From: Thermoplasmatota archaeon
GTDB taxonomy: Archaea; Thermoplasmatota; Thermoplasmata; Thermoplasmatales; Thermoplasmataceae
DNA: 44,875 bases
Direction of reading: 5' to 3'
Assembly: GCA_023487205.1 (NCBI GenBank)
Contig: JAMDBT010000044.1
Span: 1 to 44,875 of the forward strand
Positions 8,709-16,518 of the stretch are shown here, one piece after another. A program made the translations under genes and the position numbers. Below the pieces are notes generated by a model. That model saw nothing but the letters and a program-made list of their open reading frames with translations, was not told where the DNA came from and made no database searches. The stretch's first letter is position 1, and each line of letters opens with the position of its first letter.

Positions 8709-9464
8709 ATAGACCCCGGGATCTTCCGCTTCCCGCTTTCGAGCAAGTTCTGAAACTTCCCCGACATTGATGGTTGCTTCCAGGATACCGCCCGAGGAGC
8801 GATAGGTCCTGAGCTTTACCCCCCACTCGTGCAGGTAGGGAACCACCGCAATCGAATCCCCGGCAAAATCCGGGGAGGACGAGTTGATCGAAATGACAGG
8901 CACACGATTTTCAAGCGATCTCGAAGTCACGTAGAGATGCCACATATCGTGGAAGTCCCTGTGAATCAGGGACGGATTCACCACCACGGATGCACCCCTT
9001 CTTACCGCAACCTTGGTAAAGTACGGGAAATCAATGTCATAGCAGATTTCAACGGCAAGAGTGGTGCCAAGCGCTGAGAATGTTTCTATCCTTGTACCCG
9101 GAGATAGGCTATTCCTCTCGTGCATGAACAGGGACACTTTGGCCTGGGTTCCCAGTACATGTCCCCTGTCTATGACCGGACTAATGTTTTTCCATTTGCC
9201 TGGATCTGTTTCAACGGCGAAGCTCCCCGGGACTATGGTGCTTCCATACGCAGAAGATATATCGGAAAACCTCGAGACGATGTGGTCATACTCGTCCCCA
9301 GAAATGTTTTCCGCGACCCACTTTTCCGGCAGAACAAGAAGGTTGTGATCATGATTATCGAGAACACCAGCCCTAAGGAAATCAATGTATCCTTCGGCAT
9401 CTTCCTTTGCCAGTCTTCCGGACTCCACGCCGAGAACCCTGATTTCCCGGTCCCGGGAGTTCAC
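8688..9464 (-). CDS. Carbon-nitrogen hydrolase (nitrilase superfamily)
   Basis: A 258-residue amidase-type enzyme. The Glu-Lys-Cys triad is complete: E47 (LPEKW), K109 (TQAKVSLF) and C141 (EICYDIDFP); the usual E in FxxxER also appears (MHERN). It should cleave a C-N bond in a small amide. It is the last gene of a minus-strand operon: its ATG overlaps the stop of CoaBC by 4 bases, and the hotdog protein lies before that. The CoA-synthesis neighbour hints at pantothenate or amide salvage, but that is inference; the exact substrate class (omega-amidase, carbamoylputrescine amidase and others) is not decidable by eye. Confidence 0.85.
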   Translation of the reverse strand: MNSRDREIRVLGVESGRLAKEDAEGYIDFLRAGVLDNHDHNLLVLPEKWVAENISGDEYDHIVSRFSDISSAYGSTIVPGSFAVETDPGKWKNISPVIDRGHVLGTQAKVSLFMHERNSLSPGTRIETFSALGTTLAVEICYDIDFPYFTKVAVRRGASVVVNPSLIHRDFHDMWHLYVTSRSLENRVPVISINSSSPDFAGDSIAVVPYLHEWGVKLRTYRSSGGILEATINVGEVSELARKREAEDPGVYSLNGEK

Positions 9465-10639
9465 TGAACCATGCCCGCCATCTCTTCCGCTATCCTGGAA
9501 CAGGCTTCTTCCTTGTTGATTCCAGAGATTTCCTTTCTTCGCTTCTTCGTTTCGAACACAAACGATCCATTCGAGTCCCCAAAAGGCTGGCCGGCCTGAT
9601 CATAAAAGTTGACCACAACACCGTCCGGCCTGGATTTCTCAAAATGTGCCAGGCCATTCTTTTCACTGGTCACGGTCAGCCTGAAGGGAATCAATATGCC
9701 GGAATGCATCTTCCTGATAAGATCCACGATCTTGGGGGCAGGGGTCAATTCGAGTTTCACGTGCCCGTCGCTCTTGAGTTTTTCTTCCGACATTGCAGGA
9801 ACGAAATCCGGAATCGCAGCAGGAACGGTGACAAGATCAAATTCTTCCTTGAGCACGCCGGATACCTTCTCCACGAATTCATCGACGTATTCTGCGTGGA
9901 TAAACCGAATCTGCTGGGGCAAATCCCTTGGGCTGTTTCCGATAACGGTCACGTCGAAGCCGATCCTGTATAAGGCCCTTGAGAGCCAGTAACCGGTTTC
10001 GCCAGAGGATCTGTTGGCAATTATCCGGACCGGATCTATTGAACCCTGTCCCCTGCCCGTGATCACGAGCGCGCGTTTCCCCCTAACGGTGGAAGATGTC
10101 CTTATAATCTCGTCAATAACGGGCACACTTGGGTTAAACTTTGCCTTGCCCTCCTCAACAATGGGATCAAGTATCCTGACACCAAATTCCCTGAGCATTT
10201 TCATGTTCCTCTGGAGGACGGGATTGGAATACATGGAGAGGTGCATTGCAGGTACAACTACCATGGGATTCCCGTTTCCCAGGGCATTGCTCGCCAGAGA
10301 GGTGGTGACAGAATCAGCAACGCCGGAAGCAATCTTTCCAATCGTGTTGTAGGATGCCGGTGCAATGAGGAGAATGGCGTTTTTATCCCTCAGCAGAGCG
10401 ATGTGCTCAACCTCGCCGCTCAATTCTGTGACCACTTCCCTGCCGGATGCCCACCTCATCATTTCCGGAGATACCAGCCTGGCTGAATCATGGCTCATGG
10501 CAACCCAGACCTCTGCACCCTCTCTCCTCAAATCCCGGACAAGGTCCGGGACCCTGTAAATCGAAACGCTTGCCGTTGTCGCCAGAATAACGTTCTTCCC
10601 CCTTAGCGGCTGGAACTCCTTCAGCGCGAAATCAATCAT
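9461..10639 (-). CDS. coaBC: Bifunctional phosphopantothenoylcysteine decarboxylase / phosphopantothenate-cysteine ligase
   Basis: Carries out two steps of coenzyme A synthesis: ligation of cysteine to 4'-phosphopantothenate and FMN-dependent decarboxylation to 4'-phosphopantetheine. The N-terminal CoaC half (to about 180) has the HI active-site histidine (79), a PASYNT flavin loop (94-99) and PAMHLSMY (130-137). The C-terminal CoaB half shows a Rossmann-like start (RALVITGRGQGSIDPVR), a SSGETGYWLSRAL loop and KLELTPAPKIV. At 392 residues it is a normal fused CoaBC. The loop reads PAMH where bacterial enzymes have PAMN, so the Asn that assists decarboxylation is a His here. It sits mid-operon, 9 bases after the hotdog gene. 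Confidence 0.93.
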   Translation of the reverse strand: MIDFALKEFQPLRGKNVILATTASVSIYRVPDLVRDLRREGAEVWVAMSHDSARLVSPEMMRWASGREVVTELSGEVEHIALLRDKNAILLIAPASYNTIGKIASGVADSVTTSLASNALGNGNPMVVVPAMHLSMYSNPVLQRNMKMLREFGVRILDPIVEEGKAKFNPSVPVIDEIIRTSSTVRGKRALVITGRGQGSIDPVRIIANRSSGETGYWLSRALYRIGFDVTVIGNSPRDLPQQIRFIHAEYVDEFVEKVSGVLKEEFDLVTVPAAIPDFVPAMSEEKLKSDGHVKLELTPAPKIVDLIRKMHSGILIPFRLTVTSEKNGLAHFEKSRPDGVVVNFYDQAGQPFGDSNGSFVFETKKRRKEISGINKEEACSRIAEEMAGMVQ

Positions 10640-10648
10640 CTTCCGAAC

Positions 10649-11050
10649 CTACCTGAAAAGGAACCATGTACCCATGGCGCTTGCTGCCAGTTTACCATCG
10701 CCGTCCATCACTTCAATTTGTGTGTAAGCAAGGTTCCTGCCTCCCTTTATCAACTTTCCCCTTGTCCTTACCGGTCCCTTGGAAATCGGCCTCAAGAAAT
10801 TTATTGACAAAGACGACGTAACCTGGTTCAGCACGTCTTCCTTTGTCAGAATGCATAGGCCACCAGCTGCATCCAGGAGTGACATAATCGCCCCCCCGTT
10901 CATGGTTCCCCCGATTCTCAATAGATGATCCCGAAGGTCGCATTCCAACACAACTTCTCCTATTCGGGAACTGACGACCCTGAAGTCAAAGAGCTTCAGG
11001 AAAGGATCTAGCTTTACAACCTCTTTCATCTCTTCAAACGTGACTGCCAT
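10649..11050 (-). CDS. PaaI-like hotdog-fold thioesterase
   Basis: A 133-residue single hotdog domain of the PaaI/YdiI type, which hydrolyses acyl-CoA thioesters. Seen: HLLRIGGTMNGGAIMSLLDAAGG (about 43-65), in which the usual HGG-type signature reads MNGGAIMSLLD with the catalytic acidic Asp retained; strands SLSINFLRPISKGPVRTRGKLIKGGRNLAYTQIEV follow. Length and strand pattern fit. It is the first gene of the operon with coaBC and the nitrilase-family gene, and has a TATATC box about 24 bases before its ATG. The link to CoA metabolism through coaBC is suggestive. Confidence 0.85.
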   Translation of the reverse strand: MAVTFEEMKEVVKLDPFLKLFDFRVVSSRIGEVVLECDLRDHLLRIGGTMNGGAIMSLLDAAGGLCILTKEDVLNQVTSSLSINFLRPISKGPVRTRGKLIKGGRNLAYTQIEVMDGDGKLAASAMGTWFLFR

Positions 11051-11070
11051 CGATGACTATAGGTTCGTGT

Positions 11071-11076
11071 GATATA
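11071..11076 (-). promoter_or_regulatory. TATA box of the hotdog-coaBC-nitrilase operon
   Basis: TATATC on the minus strand, centred about 24 bases before the ATG at 11050. It predicts a leaderless transcript for the three-gene operon. Confidence 0.55.
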
Positions 11077-11137
11077 GGTACTTTTTTTCAAACGGGGTTG
11101 AGAATCTTGTTGAAGGGCAGGATTCGTCTGAAAAAAG

Positions 11138-11143
11138 AATATA
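11138..11143 (+). promoter_or_regulatory. TATA box of the TrmB-like regulator
   Basis: AATATA centred about 25 bases before the GTG at 11166, which supports GTG as the leaderless start. Confidence 0.5.
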
Positions 11144-11165
11144 CCAAAACAGATTACCATTCACA

Positions 11166-11876
11166 GTGGAAATAAATTCGGACCAGATGCAAAGAGTACT
11201 GGAATCGCTCAAGCTCCTTGGTCTTTCTTCGTACGAAGCACAGGGATTCGCTGCTCTTGTATATCATGGCGTTGCGAACGCTGACACAATTGCCGAAAGT
11301 GCGAGAATTCCGCGGACGTCTGCTTATAAGGTCATGGAATCGCTTGTGGACAAGGGTCTCGCCAGGGAAACTGACGGGAGGCCGAAGATGTTCAAGCCCG
11401 AGGACCTGAACGTCGTCAAGAACCAGACAGAAGCAAAAATCAGGACGCTGTTTGACGACCTCAGGTTTATCCAGGAAGTCGTGACCTCCAAGGGCGAACC
11501 GCAGCTTGTTTACACCATATATGGCACTGAAAGAGTTATGCTGAAGCTTCAGGAGATGATCAACCTGACCGAGCGGGAGATATTCATATGCACTCCCAGG
11601 GTCAGGGAGATTCGGACGGAGATGAAAAAGAGCATCGATAACGCCGTTAAGAGGGGTGTAAAGGTGATCTTTGTGACTCCGCCGAACAAGAGAATCCCGG
11701 AGAATGCCGAGTCTTTCGTGGTGGACGGAATAATGACCACGGACGTGGTGAGTGATGGTTCAAGGGCGCTCCTTGCTGGCCCGGACATGGACGCGTGTGG
11801 CTATACGGACAACCCGGGTCTAGCCGTGCACGTCTACCAGTTCGTGCAGATGCTGATAGAAAAGAGAAGCGTGTAA
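11166..11876 (+). CDS. TrmB-family transcriptional regulator
   Basis: A 236-residue DNA-binding protein. Residues about 10-75 form a winged helix of TrmB type (LKLLGLSSYEAQGFAALV, then the recognition helix RIPRTSAYKVMESLVDKGL). A short coiled stretch follows, then a phospholipase-D-like C-terminal domain (about 110-235; EIFICTPRVREI, GVKVIFVTPPNKR) that in related regulators binds a small effector. It lacks the long sugar-binding domain of sugar-sensing TrmB. It is divergent from the hotdog-coaBC-nitrilase operon with a 115-base gap holding both TATA boxes, so control of that operon is a reasonable guess. The GTG start is favoured by the TATA spacing; an ATG at 11187 is the alternative. Confidence 0.85.
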   Translation: MEINSDQMQRVLESLKLLGLSSYEAQGFAALVYHGVANADTIAESARIPRTSAYKVMESLVDKGLARETDGRPKMFKPEDLNVVKNQTEAKIRTLFDDLRFIQEVVTSKGEPQLVYTIYGTERVMLKLQEMINLTEREIFICTPRVREIRTEMKKSIDNAVKRGVKVIFVTPPNKRIPENAESFVVDGIMTTDVVSDGSRALLAGPDMDACGYTDNPGLAVHVYQFVQMLIEKRSV

Positions 11877-12119
11877 ATACAAGTCAGGAAAGCGTTATCG
11901 AGGTGGCCGAGAATCCGGCTGTAGAGATGAACGCTGCCGTGTACAGGCTAAGATAGCTCCAGTTGCTCAGCAGGGTCCTGCTCCTACGTGACGAGTTTTC
12001 CATTCTTAGATTGAAGCAGTACACATAGGCAAACATAATGATTTTTTCTCTTTCCCGCTGAGTGATCGTAGGCATAGCCAAGTAAAAAGTTACTAATAAC
12101 CGACTGAAGTTCCTATCAT

Positions 12120-12584
12120 ATGAAGTGGGTAACAAGGGAGAAAGCAAAAGTGGACAGGATCGCGTGTCCCTGGGTGATCAGCAGGTTTGTGGACAAGAAT
12201 GCAGAATTCTTCTTCGTCCCCAAAGAACAGGTCCTGAATTTTGCCAGGGATAATAACGCAACCGCTTTTGACACTCCCGGAGCAGAACTAATGCATTACG
12301 AGGAAAACGGTTACGAGTACGTGAGCTTTGATGCGGTAATAAAGAAATACAAACTTACTGATCCTGCACTGCTTCAACTTGCGAAAATCGTAAGATCTGC
12401 CGATGCGGAACCTCCTGATGCCAGGAAAGAAGGAGCAGGGTTGGAGGCTGCTGCAATGGGATTCAGGCGCATTGCCAAGGACGATCACGAGAACATGAGG
12501 CTTCAGTTCCCCCTTTACGACGCACTTTACGAATACTGCAAGTGGCAGTTGGATGAAGGCGGCAAACTGGAACACTCAACATAG
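12120..12584 (+). CDS. ChrB-like (chromate resistance family) protein
   Basis: A 154-residue protein matching the ChrB C-terminal domain family (PF09828 type). It opens WVTREKAKVDRIACPWVISRFVDKNAEFFFVP, the strongest family signature, and has the later FDTPGAELMHYEENG segment. In bacteria the domain is found in chromate-sensing or chromate-resistance proteins and also in stand-alone forms of unknown function. No chromate transporter is nearby, so a role in chromate is not supported by context. The ATG at 12120 fits the family N-terminus. A TATA-like TACTAATAA lies just over 20 bases upstream. Confidence 0.8.
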   Translation: MKWVTREKAKVDRIACPWVISRFVDKNAEFFFVPKEQVLNFARDNNATAFDTPGAELMHYEENGYEYVSFDAVIKKYKLTDPALLQLAKIVRSADAEPPDARKEGAGLEAAAMGFRRIAKDDHENMRLQFPLYDALYEYCKWQLDEGGKLEHST

Positions 12585-12760
12585 CTTGAGGGTCAACTGG
12601 AAAGAGCAAGTCGAGGGTCGGAACGGGCTCTAGATTATCCAGACAGCCTATCTTCGGAATATTTGCTTCCAGGAATACTGGCATCCCGATGCACGATCAA
12701 CGTCAGGCTATCAGGAAAAACAGGCCTGGCAGGACTTCCCATCAAGAACCAGTACGTTCC

Positions 12761-12768
12761 CTTTATAT
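12761..12768 (+). promoter_or_regulatory. TATA box of nfo
   Basis: CTTTATAT, centred about 29 bases before the ATG at 12794. It argues against the longer in-frame starts at 12689 and 12767, which would lie upstream of or inside the box. Confidence 0.6.
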
Positions 12769-12793
12769 GGGGATCGGCGATGCAAATATTCCC

Positions 12794-13654
12794 ATGAAGT
12801 ACGAAGACTTGACCCTTGGGGGACACATGTCCACTGCAGGGGGAGTGTGGAACGCATCCACGCGGGCTAAGGAGTTCGGATTCAAGACATTCCAGATATT
12901 TTCAAAGAATCAGATGCAGTGGAAAGCACGACCTATACCAGATGGAGAGGCAAAGAAGTTCAGGGAAGAGGTGTCCGGAGCTAAACAAAGCAAGCTGATG
13001 GCACACGCCTCCTACCTCTTAAACCTGGGATCCGCAAAGAGCGAACTGAGGGACAAGTCCAGGGATGGTCTTTTCGAGGAGCTTCGCAGGTGCGATCTTC
13101 TTGCCATTGAAAATCTGGTGCTTCATCCAGGATCTGCTTCCGGAACTACCGAGAAGGCCGCTATCGCCGGAATTGCATCGGGGATAAGCGAGGGTCTCTC
13201 AAGGACCAGTAATGCGTCAGTGCTGATCGAGACCGCAGCGGGACAGGGAAGTGCGGTCGGCGCAAATTTCGAAAGCCTGGCGGAAATTCTTGATGGAATA
13301 GGAGACAAAGGCCGCACGGGGATCTGTTTTGACACCTGCCACGTTTATGCCTCAGGATACGACATCAAGGACCCGGGACACTATGCAGAGACCATGGACC
13401 GTTTTAAGTCGATCGTAGGATTAGACAGGCTAAGGGCATTCCACCTGAACGATACAAAGAAGGGGCTTGGAAGCAGGGTCGACAGGCACGAACAGATAGG
13501 AAAAGGAATGATCGGGATCGACGGAATCCTCAATCTACTCACGGATGAAAGGCTGGGAGGAACTCCGTTTGTCCTTGAGACCCCACTGGGCGAGGAAGGG
13601 TATAGAATGGACCTGGAAGAAATAAAGAAGGGATTGAATGGTGATCCGAATTGA
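12794..13654 (+). CDS. nfo: Endonuclease IV (AP endonuclease)
   Basis: A 286-residue TIM-barrel zinc enzyme that cuts DNA 5' to abasic sites in base-excision repair. Metal and active-site motifs are in order: GGHMST (His11), MAHASYLLNLGS, LVLHPGSA, VLIETAAGQG, GICFDTCHVYASGYD, FHLNDTK, RVDRHEQIGKG and the last Glu in FVLETP. All nine usual ligand positions appear occupied. The start was set by the TATA box at 12761-12768 and because the first strand begins just after it. The stop overlaps the TTG start of the DUF1015 gene by 4 bases, so the two are co-translated. Confidence 0.94.
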   Translation: MKYEDLTLGGHMSTAGGVWNASTRAKEFGFKTFQIFSKNQMQWKARPIPDGEAKKFREEVSGAKQSKLMAHASYLLNLGSAKSELRDKSRDGLFEELRRCDLLAIENLVLHPGSASGTTEKAAIAGIASGISEGLSRTSNASVLIETAAGQGSAVGANFESLAEILDGIGDKGRTGICFDTCHVYASGYDIKDPGHYAETMDRFKSIVGLDRLRAFHLNDTKKGLGSRVDRHEQIGKGMIGIDGILNLLTDERLGGTPFVLETPLGEEGYRMDLEEIKKGLNGDPN

Positions 13655-14835
13655 TTTTCAAGCCTTTTCGTCCATACGTTTATTCAGATGACAGTTCGAA
13701 ATCGCTCTCGAAGGTCGTATCGCCGCCTTTCGACACCATCAGCCCCAAGAGGGCGGAAGAACTCAGGAAATCACCAACGAACATAGTGCATCTAACTCTG
13801 CCCGAGCCGGGATCTGAGAAGCCAGATCAGCAATTCAGAAAGTGGGTCCAGGAAGGAGTGCTTGCACGTCTTGAAAAGGATTCATTCCTAGCTGTAGTTC
13901 AGGAGTTCAGAAAAGGAGACGTATCCCTGCAGAGAACTGGCATTATAGGTCTCGTGGGCGTTTTCCCAGACGATGGCACAGTGAGGCCTCACGAGATGAC
14001 TTTTGAGAAACCGGTTTCTGAGAGAGTGGACGTTATGCGAGACCTCGGGGGACAGCCTGAACCTATATTCCTTCTTATCTCCTCTGCCAGGTTTGAGAAG
14101 TCCCTTTCAAAGGCGATATCCTCGGGAACTCTTCTCCTAGACTTTGAAGAACCGATCGGTGTTGTGAACCGAGTATTCCTTGTGGAATCTCCGGAAGTCA
14201 TTTCTGAGGTTACAAAGTCCCTGGAGACCGAGTCTGCGATTGTTGCGGACGGGCACCACAGGTTGGAAGCCACCAGAAGGCTTGCATCCCTCCATCCCAG
14301 CGACCATTTCTGGAGCTCGTGCATGTCTTACGTGACTTCAGTCCATGATGCCGGGCTGCTCATTGGTGGAATTCACAGGGTGGTGAAGAGGAAAGTCAAC
14401 CTTGACGATTTCATGGGGAAGATTTCGGAGTACTTCGACATGGAGTCCATCACTTCAATCAACGGACAGGACTCAATGGTAATTTACCGGCCCCAGGGAA
14501 ATTATGCAAGACTGATTCCAAAATCGATACCCCCGGACATTTCCGCAAGGTTCCATAGAAGCATTCCTCCGGAAACTTACGTGCTGAATGAACTGCTGTT
14601 CAAGACCTGCCTGGGATTTTCTGACCAGGTGCTTTCCGACGAGGTGGTTTACCAGCATGACCTGTCTCAGGCGCTGGAATCAGTCGACAAAGGCGAAGCA
14701 TCTTTTGCAGTACTGATGCCTTATTGGAACAAGAATACCTTCATCCAGCTCATCATGGGAGGAGATCGGTTGCCGCAGAAGTCAACTTATTTTTATCCGA
14801 AGATTCCTTCCGGCATTGCGATCAACATGCCGTAG
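13651..14835 (+). CDS. DUF1015 family protein
   Basis: A 394-residue member of the DUF1015 family (PF06245). Family features: opening FKPFRPYVY, VVSPPFDTISPKR (near 22-34), LGGQPEPIFLLIS, and the family motif IVADGHHRLEA (about 192-202). The DGHHR phrase resembles the nucleotide-binding GHHR of ParB/sulfiredoxin-fold proteins, which include small-molecule kinases such as archaeal SerK; a kinase activity here is inference only. The TTG start overlaps the nfo stop by 4 bases. The TAG stop is followed after one base by tRNA-Thr(CGT), suggesting a shared transcript. In other genomes DUF1015 genes often sit beside serine or one-carbon genes, which is not the case here. Confidence 0.85.
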   Translation: MIFKPFRPYVYSDDSSKSLSKVVSPPFDTISPKRAEELRKSPTNIVHLTLPEPGSEKPDQQFRKWVQEGVLARLEKDSFLAVVQEFRKGDVSLQRTGIIGLVGVFPDDGTVRPHEMTFEKPVSERVDVMRDLGGQPEPIFLLISSARFEKSLSKAISSGTLLLDFEEPIGVVNRVFLVESPEVISEVTKSLETESAIVADGHHRLEATRRLASLHPSDHFWSSCMSYVTSVHDAGLLIGGIHRVVKRKVNLDDFMGKISEYFDMESITSINGQDSMVIYRPQGNYARLIPKSIPPDISARFHRSIPPETYVLNELLFKTCLGFSDQVLSDEVVYQHDLSQALESVDKGEASFAVLMPYWNKNTFIQLIMGGDRLPQKSTYFYPKIPSGIAINMP

Positions 14836-14836
14836 T

Positions 14837-14909
14837 GCCACTGTAGCTCAGATGGAAGAGCAGCTGATTCGTAATCAGCAGGTCGGGGGATCGAAACCCT
14901 CCAGTGGCT
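14837..14909 (+). tRNA. tRNA-Thr (anticodon CGT)
   Basis: Complete cloverleaf: acceptor GCCACTG/CAGTGGC; D-stem GCTC/GAGC; anticodon stem GCTGA/TCAGC with loop TTCGTAA (anticodon CGT); variable loop AGGTC; T-arm GGGGG-ATCGAAA-CCCTC; discriminator T; no encoded CCA; no intron. It reads ACG. Outside the anticodon arm and D-loop it is the same as the tRNA at 2177-2249. It starts one base after the stop of the DUF1015 gene and has no promoter of its own, so it is probably cut from the mRNA by RNase P and tRNase Z. Confidence 0.97.
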
Positions 14910-14993
14910 TCTCGCTTGCAATTCCATGGGCTTTGACAGCCAGAACCCCGTGACATTTCCAATGGCTTCAACTTCCCTTAGAGAGAGTTTCGG

Positions 14994-14999
14994 TTAAAT
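14994..14999 (+). promoter_or_regulatory. TATA box of the 15021-16457 operon
   Basis: TTAAAT centred about 25 bases before the ATG at 15021; the transcript would be leaderless. Confidence 0.5.
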
Positions 15000-15020
15000 C
15001 TGGAAAGAGAATCCTCAAGG

Positions 15021-15524
15021 ATGAAACCAAGGATTTGGAAGGTTATGGTGTTGACCCTCTCTCTTTTCATCCTGTTCACTTTTGGGATCAATGAGACTTT
15101 CCATTACTACGGCCAGAGTTTTTACACGGCCCCAAGCGGTGCAAATGGAACTGTTGTTGTTATCGGTGTGGGAAAGAACATTGAGGCTAACGGCAGGATA
15201 ATCATCAACCCAGTACTGGCAAATGGATCGGAAGAGATAGCTTTTCAGAATGGGACCAAATTGACCATTTCATCCCCCCTGACTTTGTCTTTTCATTTTC
15301 CCGCAAGAATTCCCTCTGGAGGGGCTTCCGGAACCTTTGGAGGGGCTGCAAATCTATCCCTCACGCCCAATAGTCCAATAGATGCAGGTATTGTCCAAAA
15401 CATTCCTCCGGACACCTGGATGAACCGGTTTTCCTCTTACGGCCAATCCTCCTATTTTAATTATTACGTATTTTACGTAAGCAGCTACGCCACGGTACAG
15501 GTGAATGTGGTAGGTGGACTATGA
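15021..15524 (+). CDS. Exported or membrane-anchored protein, unknown function
   Basis: A 167-residue protein that I do not recognise. Residues 1-6 are basic, about 7-24 form one hydrophobic segment (VMVLTLSLFILFTFGI), and the rest is a Thr/Ser/Asn/Gly-rich beta-type ectodomain with several N-glycosylation sequons (NGT, NLS). It has no cysteine and no obvious lipobox. The predicted topology is a short cytoplasmic N-terminus with the bulk outside. It is the first gene of a three-gene operon: its stop overlaps the start of the next gene by 4 bases (ATGA). The function is unknown; a surface sensor or sheath component would fit. Confidence 0.65.
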   Translation: MKPRIWKVMVLTLSLFILFTFGINETFHYYGQSFYTAPSGANGTVVVIGVGKNIEANGRIIINPVLANGSEEIAFQNGTKLTISSPLTLSFHFPARIPSGGASGTFGGAANLSLTPNSPIDAGIVQNIPPDTWMNRFSSYGQSSYFNYYVFYVSSYATVQVNVVGGL

Positions 15525-16204
15525 CGGAGGAAAATAGGGCCGTGGAAATAATAAGAGACTTGCAGAAATCCCTGGAAACATCATACAGATATTCCAGTGC
15601 AGGCACGAAGTTTCCACAGGTTTTCCTCATGATACTTTACGGAATCCTTGGAGTGGGCGTGATCTCACTTGCTGCGAATTATTATAATTATGTTGTGGTA
15701 TCAGCTTTCCCGGGAGGGGTTGAGATAGCCACAGGGTCCTATATCAACCTCGATGTCATATGGACACTTTATCTTGCGGTTGTCTCAATCCTGGTCTATA
15801 GAATGCTCAAGAAAGCGTTTCTGGAAGGCAAAGGAGCCAATTGGGAGGAATTCCTGAAAGAAGGAGCAGTAGGCATATTGAGGATAGTGGAGAACACTGA
15901 CTGGGAGGATGTCCTGACAATATTAAGAAAGGCAAAGGTTGTCTTTGTTGTGTTGAGTGTACTGGAGTTCACTGTCGCACTTGGTCTTGCCTACGTAATC
16001 CTGTTCTTTGTGGGAGATCTCCTTATGGGTGAAATTTTCAGCACCCCAATGAGCCTGTATACCATACTGGGTGTATCCCTGACAGTAATCATTGGACTCG
16101 GCGACAAGGCCATATCGCGGAGCTATTCCGAGTTATGGCACATGGACAGCCTTGTTGCCGAACTGAGGTGGTTTTATCTCGAATTCCGGGGAACGCAGTT
16201 TTAA
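15521..16204 (+). CDS. Four-helix membrane protein, unknown function
   Basis: A 227-residue protein with a helical, charged N-terminus (about 1-30). Hydrophobic segments lie at about 32-54 (VFLMILYGILGVGVISLAA), 76-93 (VIWTLYLAVVSILVYRML), 137-165 and 176-195. Between the second and third is a soluble helical loop of about 40 residues (KAFLEGKGANWEEFLKEG, NTDWEDVLTIL). The ending is polar (ELWHMDSLVAELRWFYLEFR). No family is recognised. The ATG overlaps the preceding stop by 4 bases, and the winged-helix gene follows 13 bases after its stop, so all three should be made together. Confidence 0.65.
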   Translation: MTEENRAVEIIRDLQKSLETSYRYSSAGTKFPQVFLMILYGILGVGVISLAANYYNYVVVSAFPGGVEIATGSYINLDVIWTLYLAVVSILVYRMLKKAFLEGKGANWEEFLKEGAVGILRIVENTDWEDVLTILRKAKVVFVVLSVLEFTVALGLAYVILFFVGDLLMGEIFSTPMSLYTILGVSLTVIIGLGDKAISRSYSELWHMDSLVAELRWFYLEFRGTQF

Positions 16205-16217
16205 GCCAGATCTTTAC

Positions 16218-16457
16218 GTGGTGGCCAGAATCATACGGAACCTGATGAATGATGGTCCCACGAACAAGACCAGGCTGGCGACGAATTCCGAGTTGTCATA
16301 TGACAAGCTCCTGAACTACCTTGAGTGGATGACATCCAAGAATCTCGTACGGGAAGATGATGGCAGGGTGGGAGTACTGGAAAACGGGATAGGGACCTAC
16401 AACCAACTTGTGGACTGGATCCTGAAATATGTCGGGAAGCTGAAGTTCTCTAGATAG
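16218..16457 (+). CDS. Small winged-helix DNA-binding protein
   Basis: A 79-residue protein that is a single winged helix of the archaeal HTH_45-like type: ARIIRNLMNDG (helix 1), TNKTRLATNSELSYDKLLNYLEWMTSKNLV (helices 2-3), a wing REDDGRVGVLENG, then a last helix. Such mini-regulators are common in euryarchaea and often act on the operon that encodes them. The start is GTG (a second GTG follows directly). It lies 13 bases after the membrane protein and ends the operon. The fold call is good; the target is unknown. Confidence 0.75.
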   Translation: MVARIIRNLMNDGPTNKTRLATNSELSYDKLLNYLEWMTSKNLVREDDGRVGVLENGIGTYNQLVDWILKYVGKLKFSR

Positions 16458-16518
16458 TGTCACGGCATGTCCTCTTGTTTGGATCTGGCATTGCCTTACT
16501 AACCTGAGAAATAGGCAC

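Noticed and set aside
11884-12147. An 87-codon minus-strand frame between the TrmB-like and ChrB-like genes
   Set aside because: It overlaps the start of the ChrB-like gene, has no recognisable domain or ribosome site, and only a weak hydrophobic end; a shorter form cannot be excluded.
2177-14909. The two tRNA-Thr genes share a long identical 3' half and could be att sites flanking an integrated element
   Set aside because: The genes between are housekeeping (trxB, ppdK, coaBC, nfo) with no integrase, and the two tRNAs have different anticodons, so they are ordinary isoacceptors.
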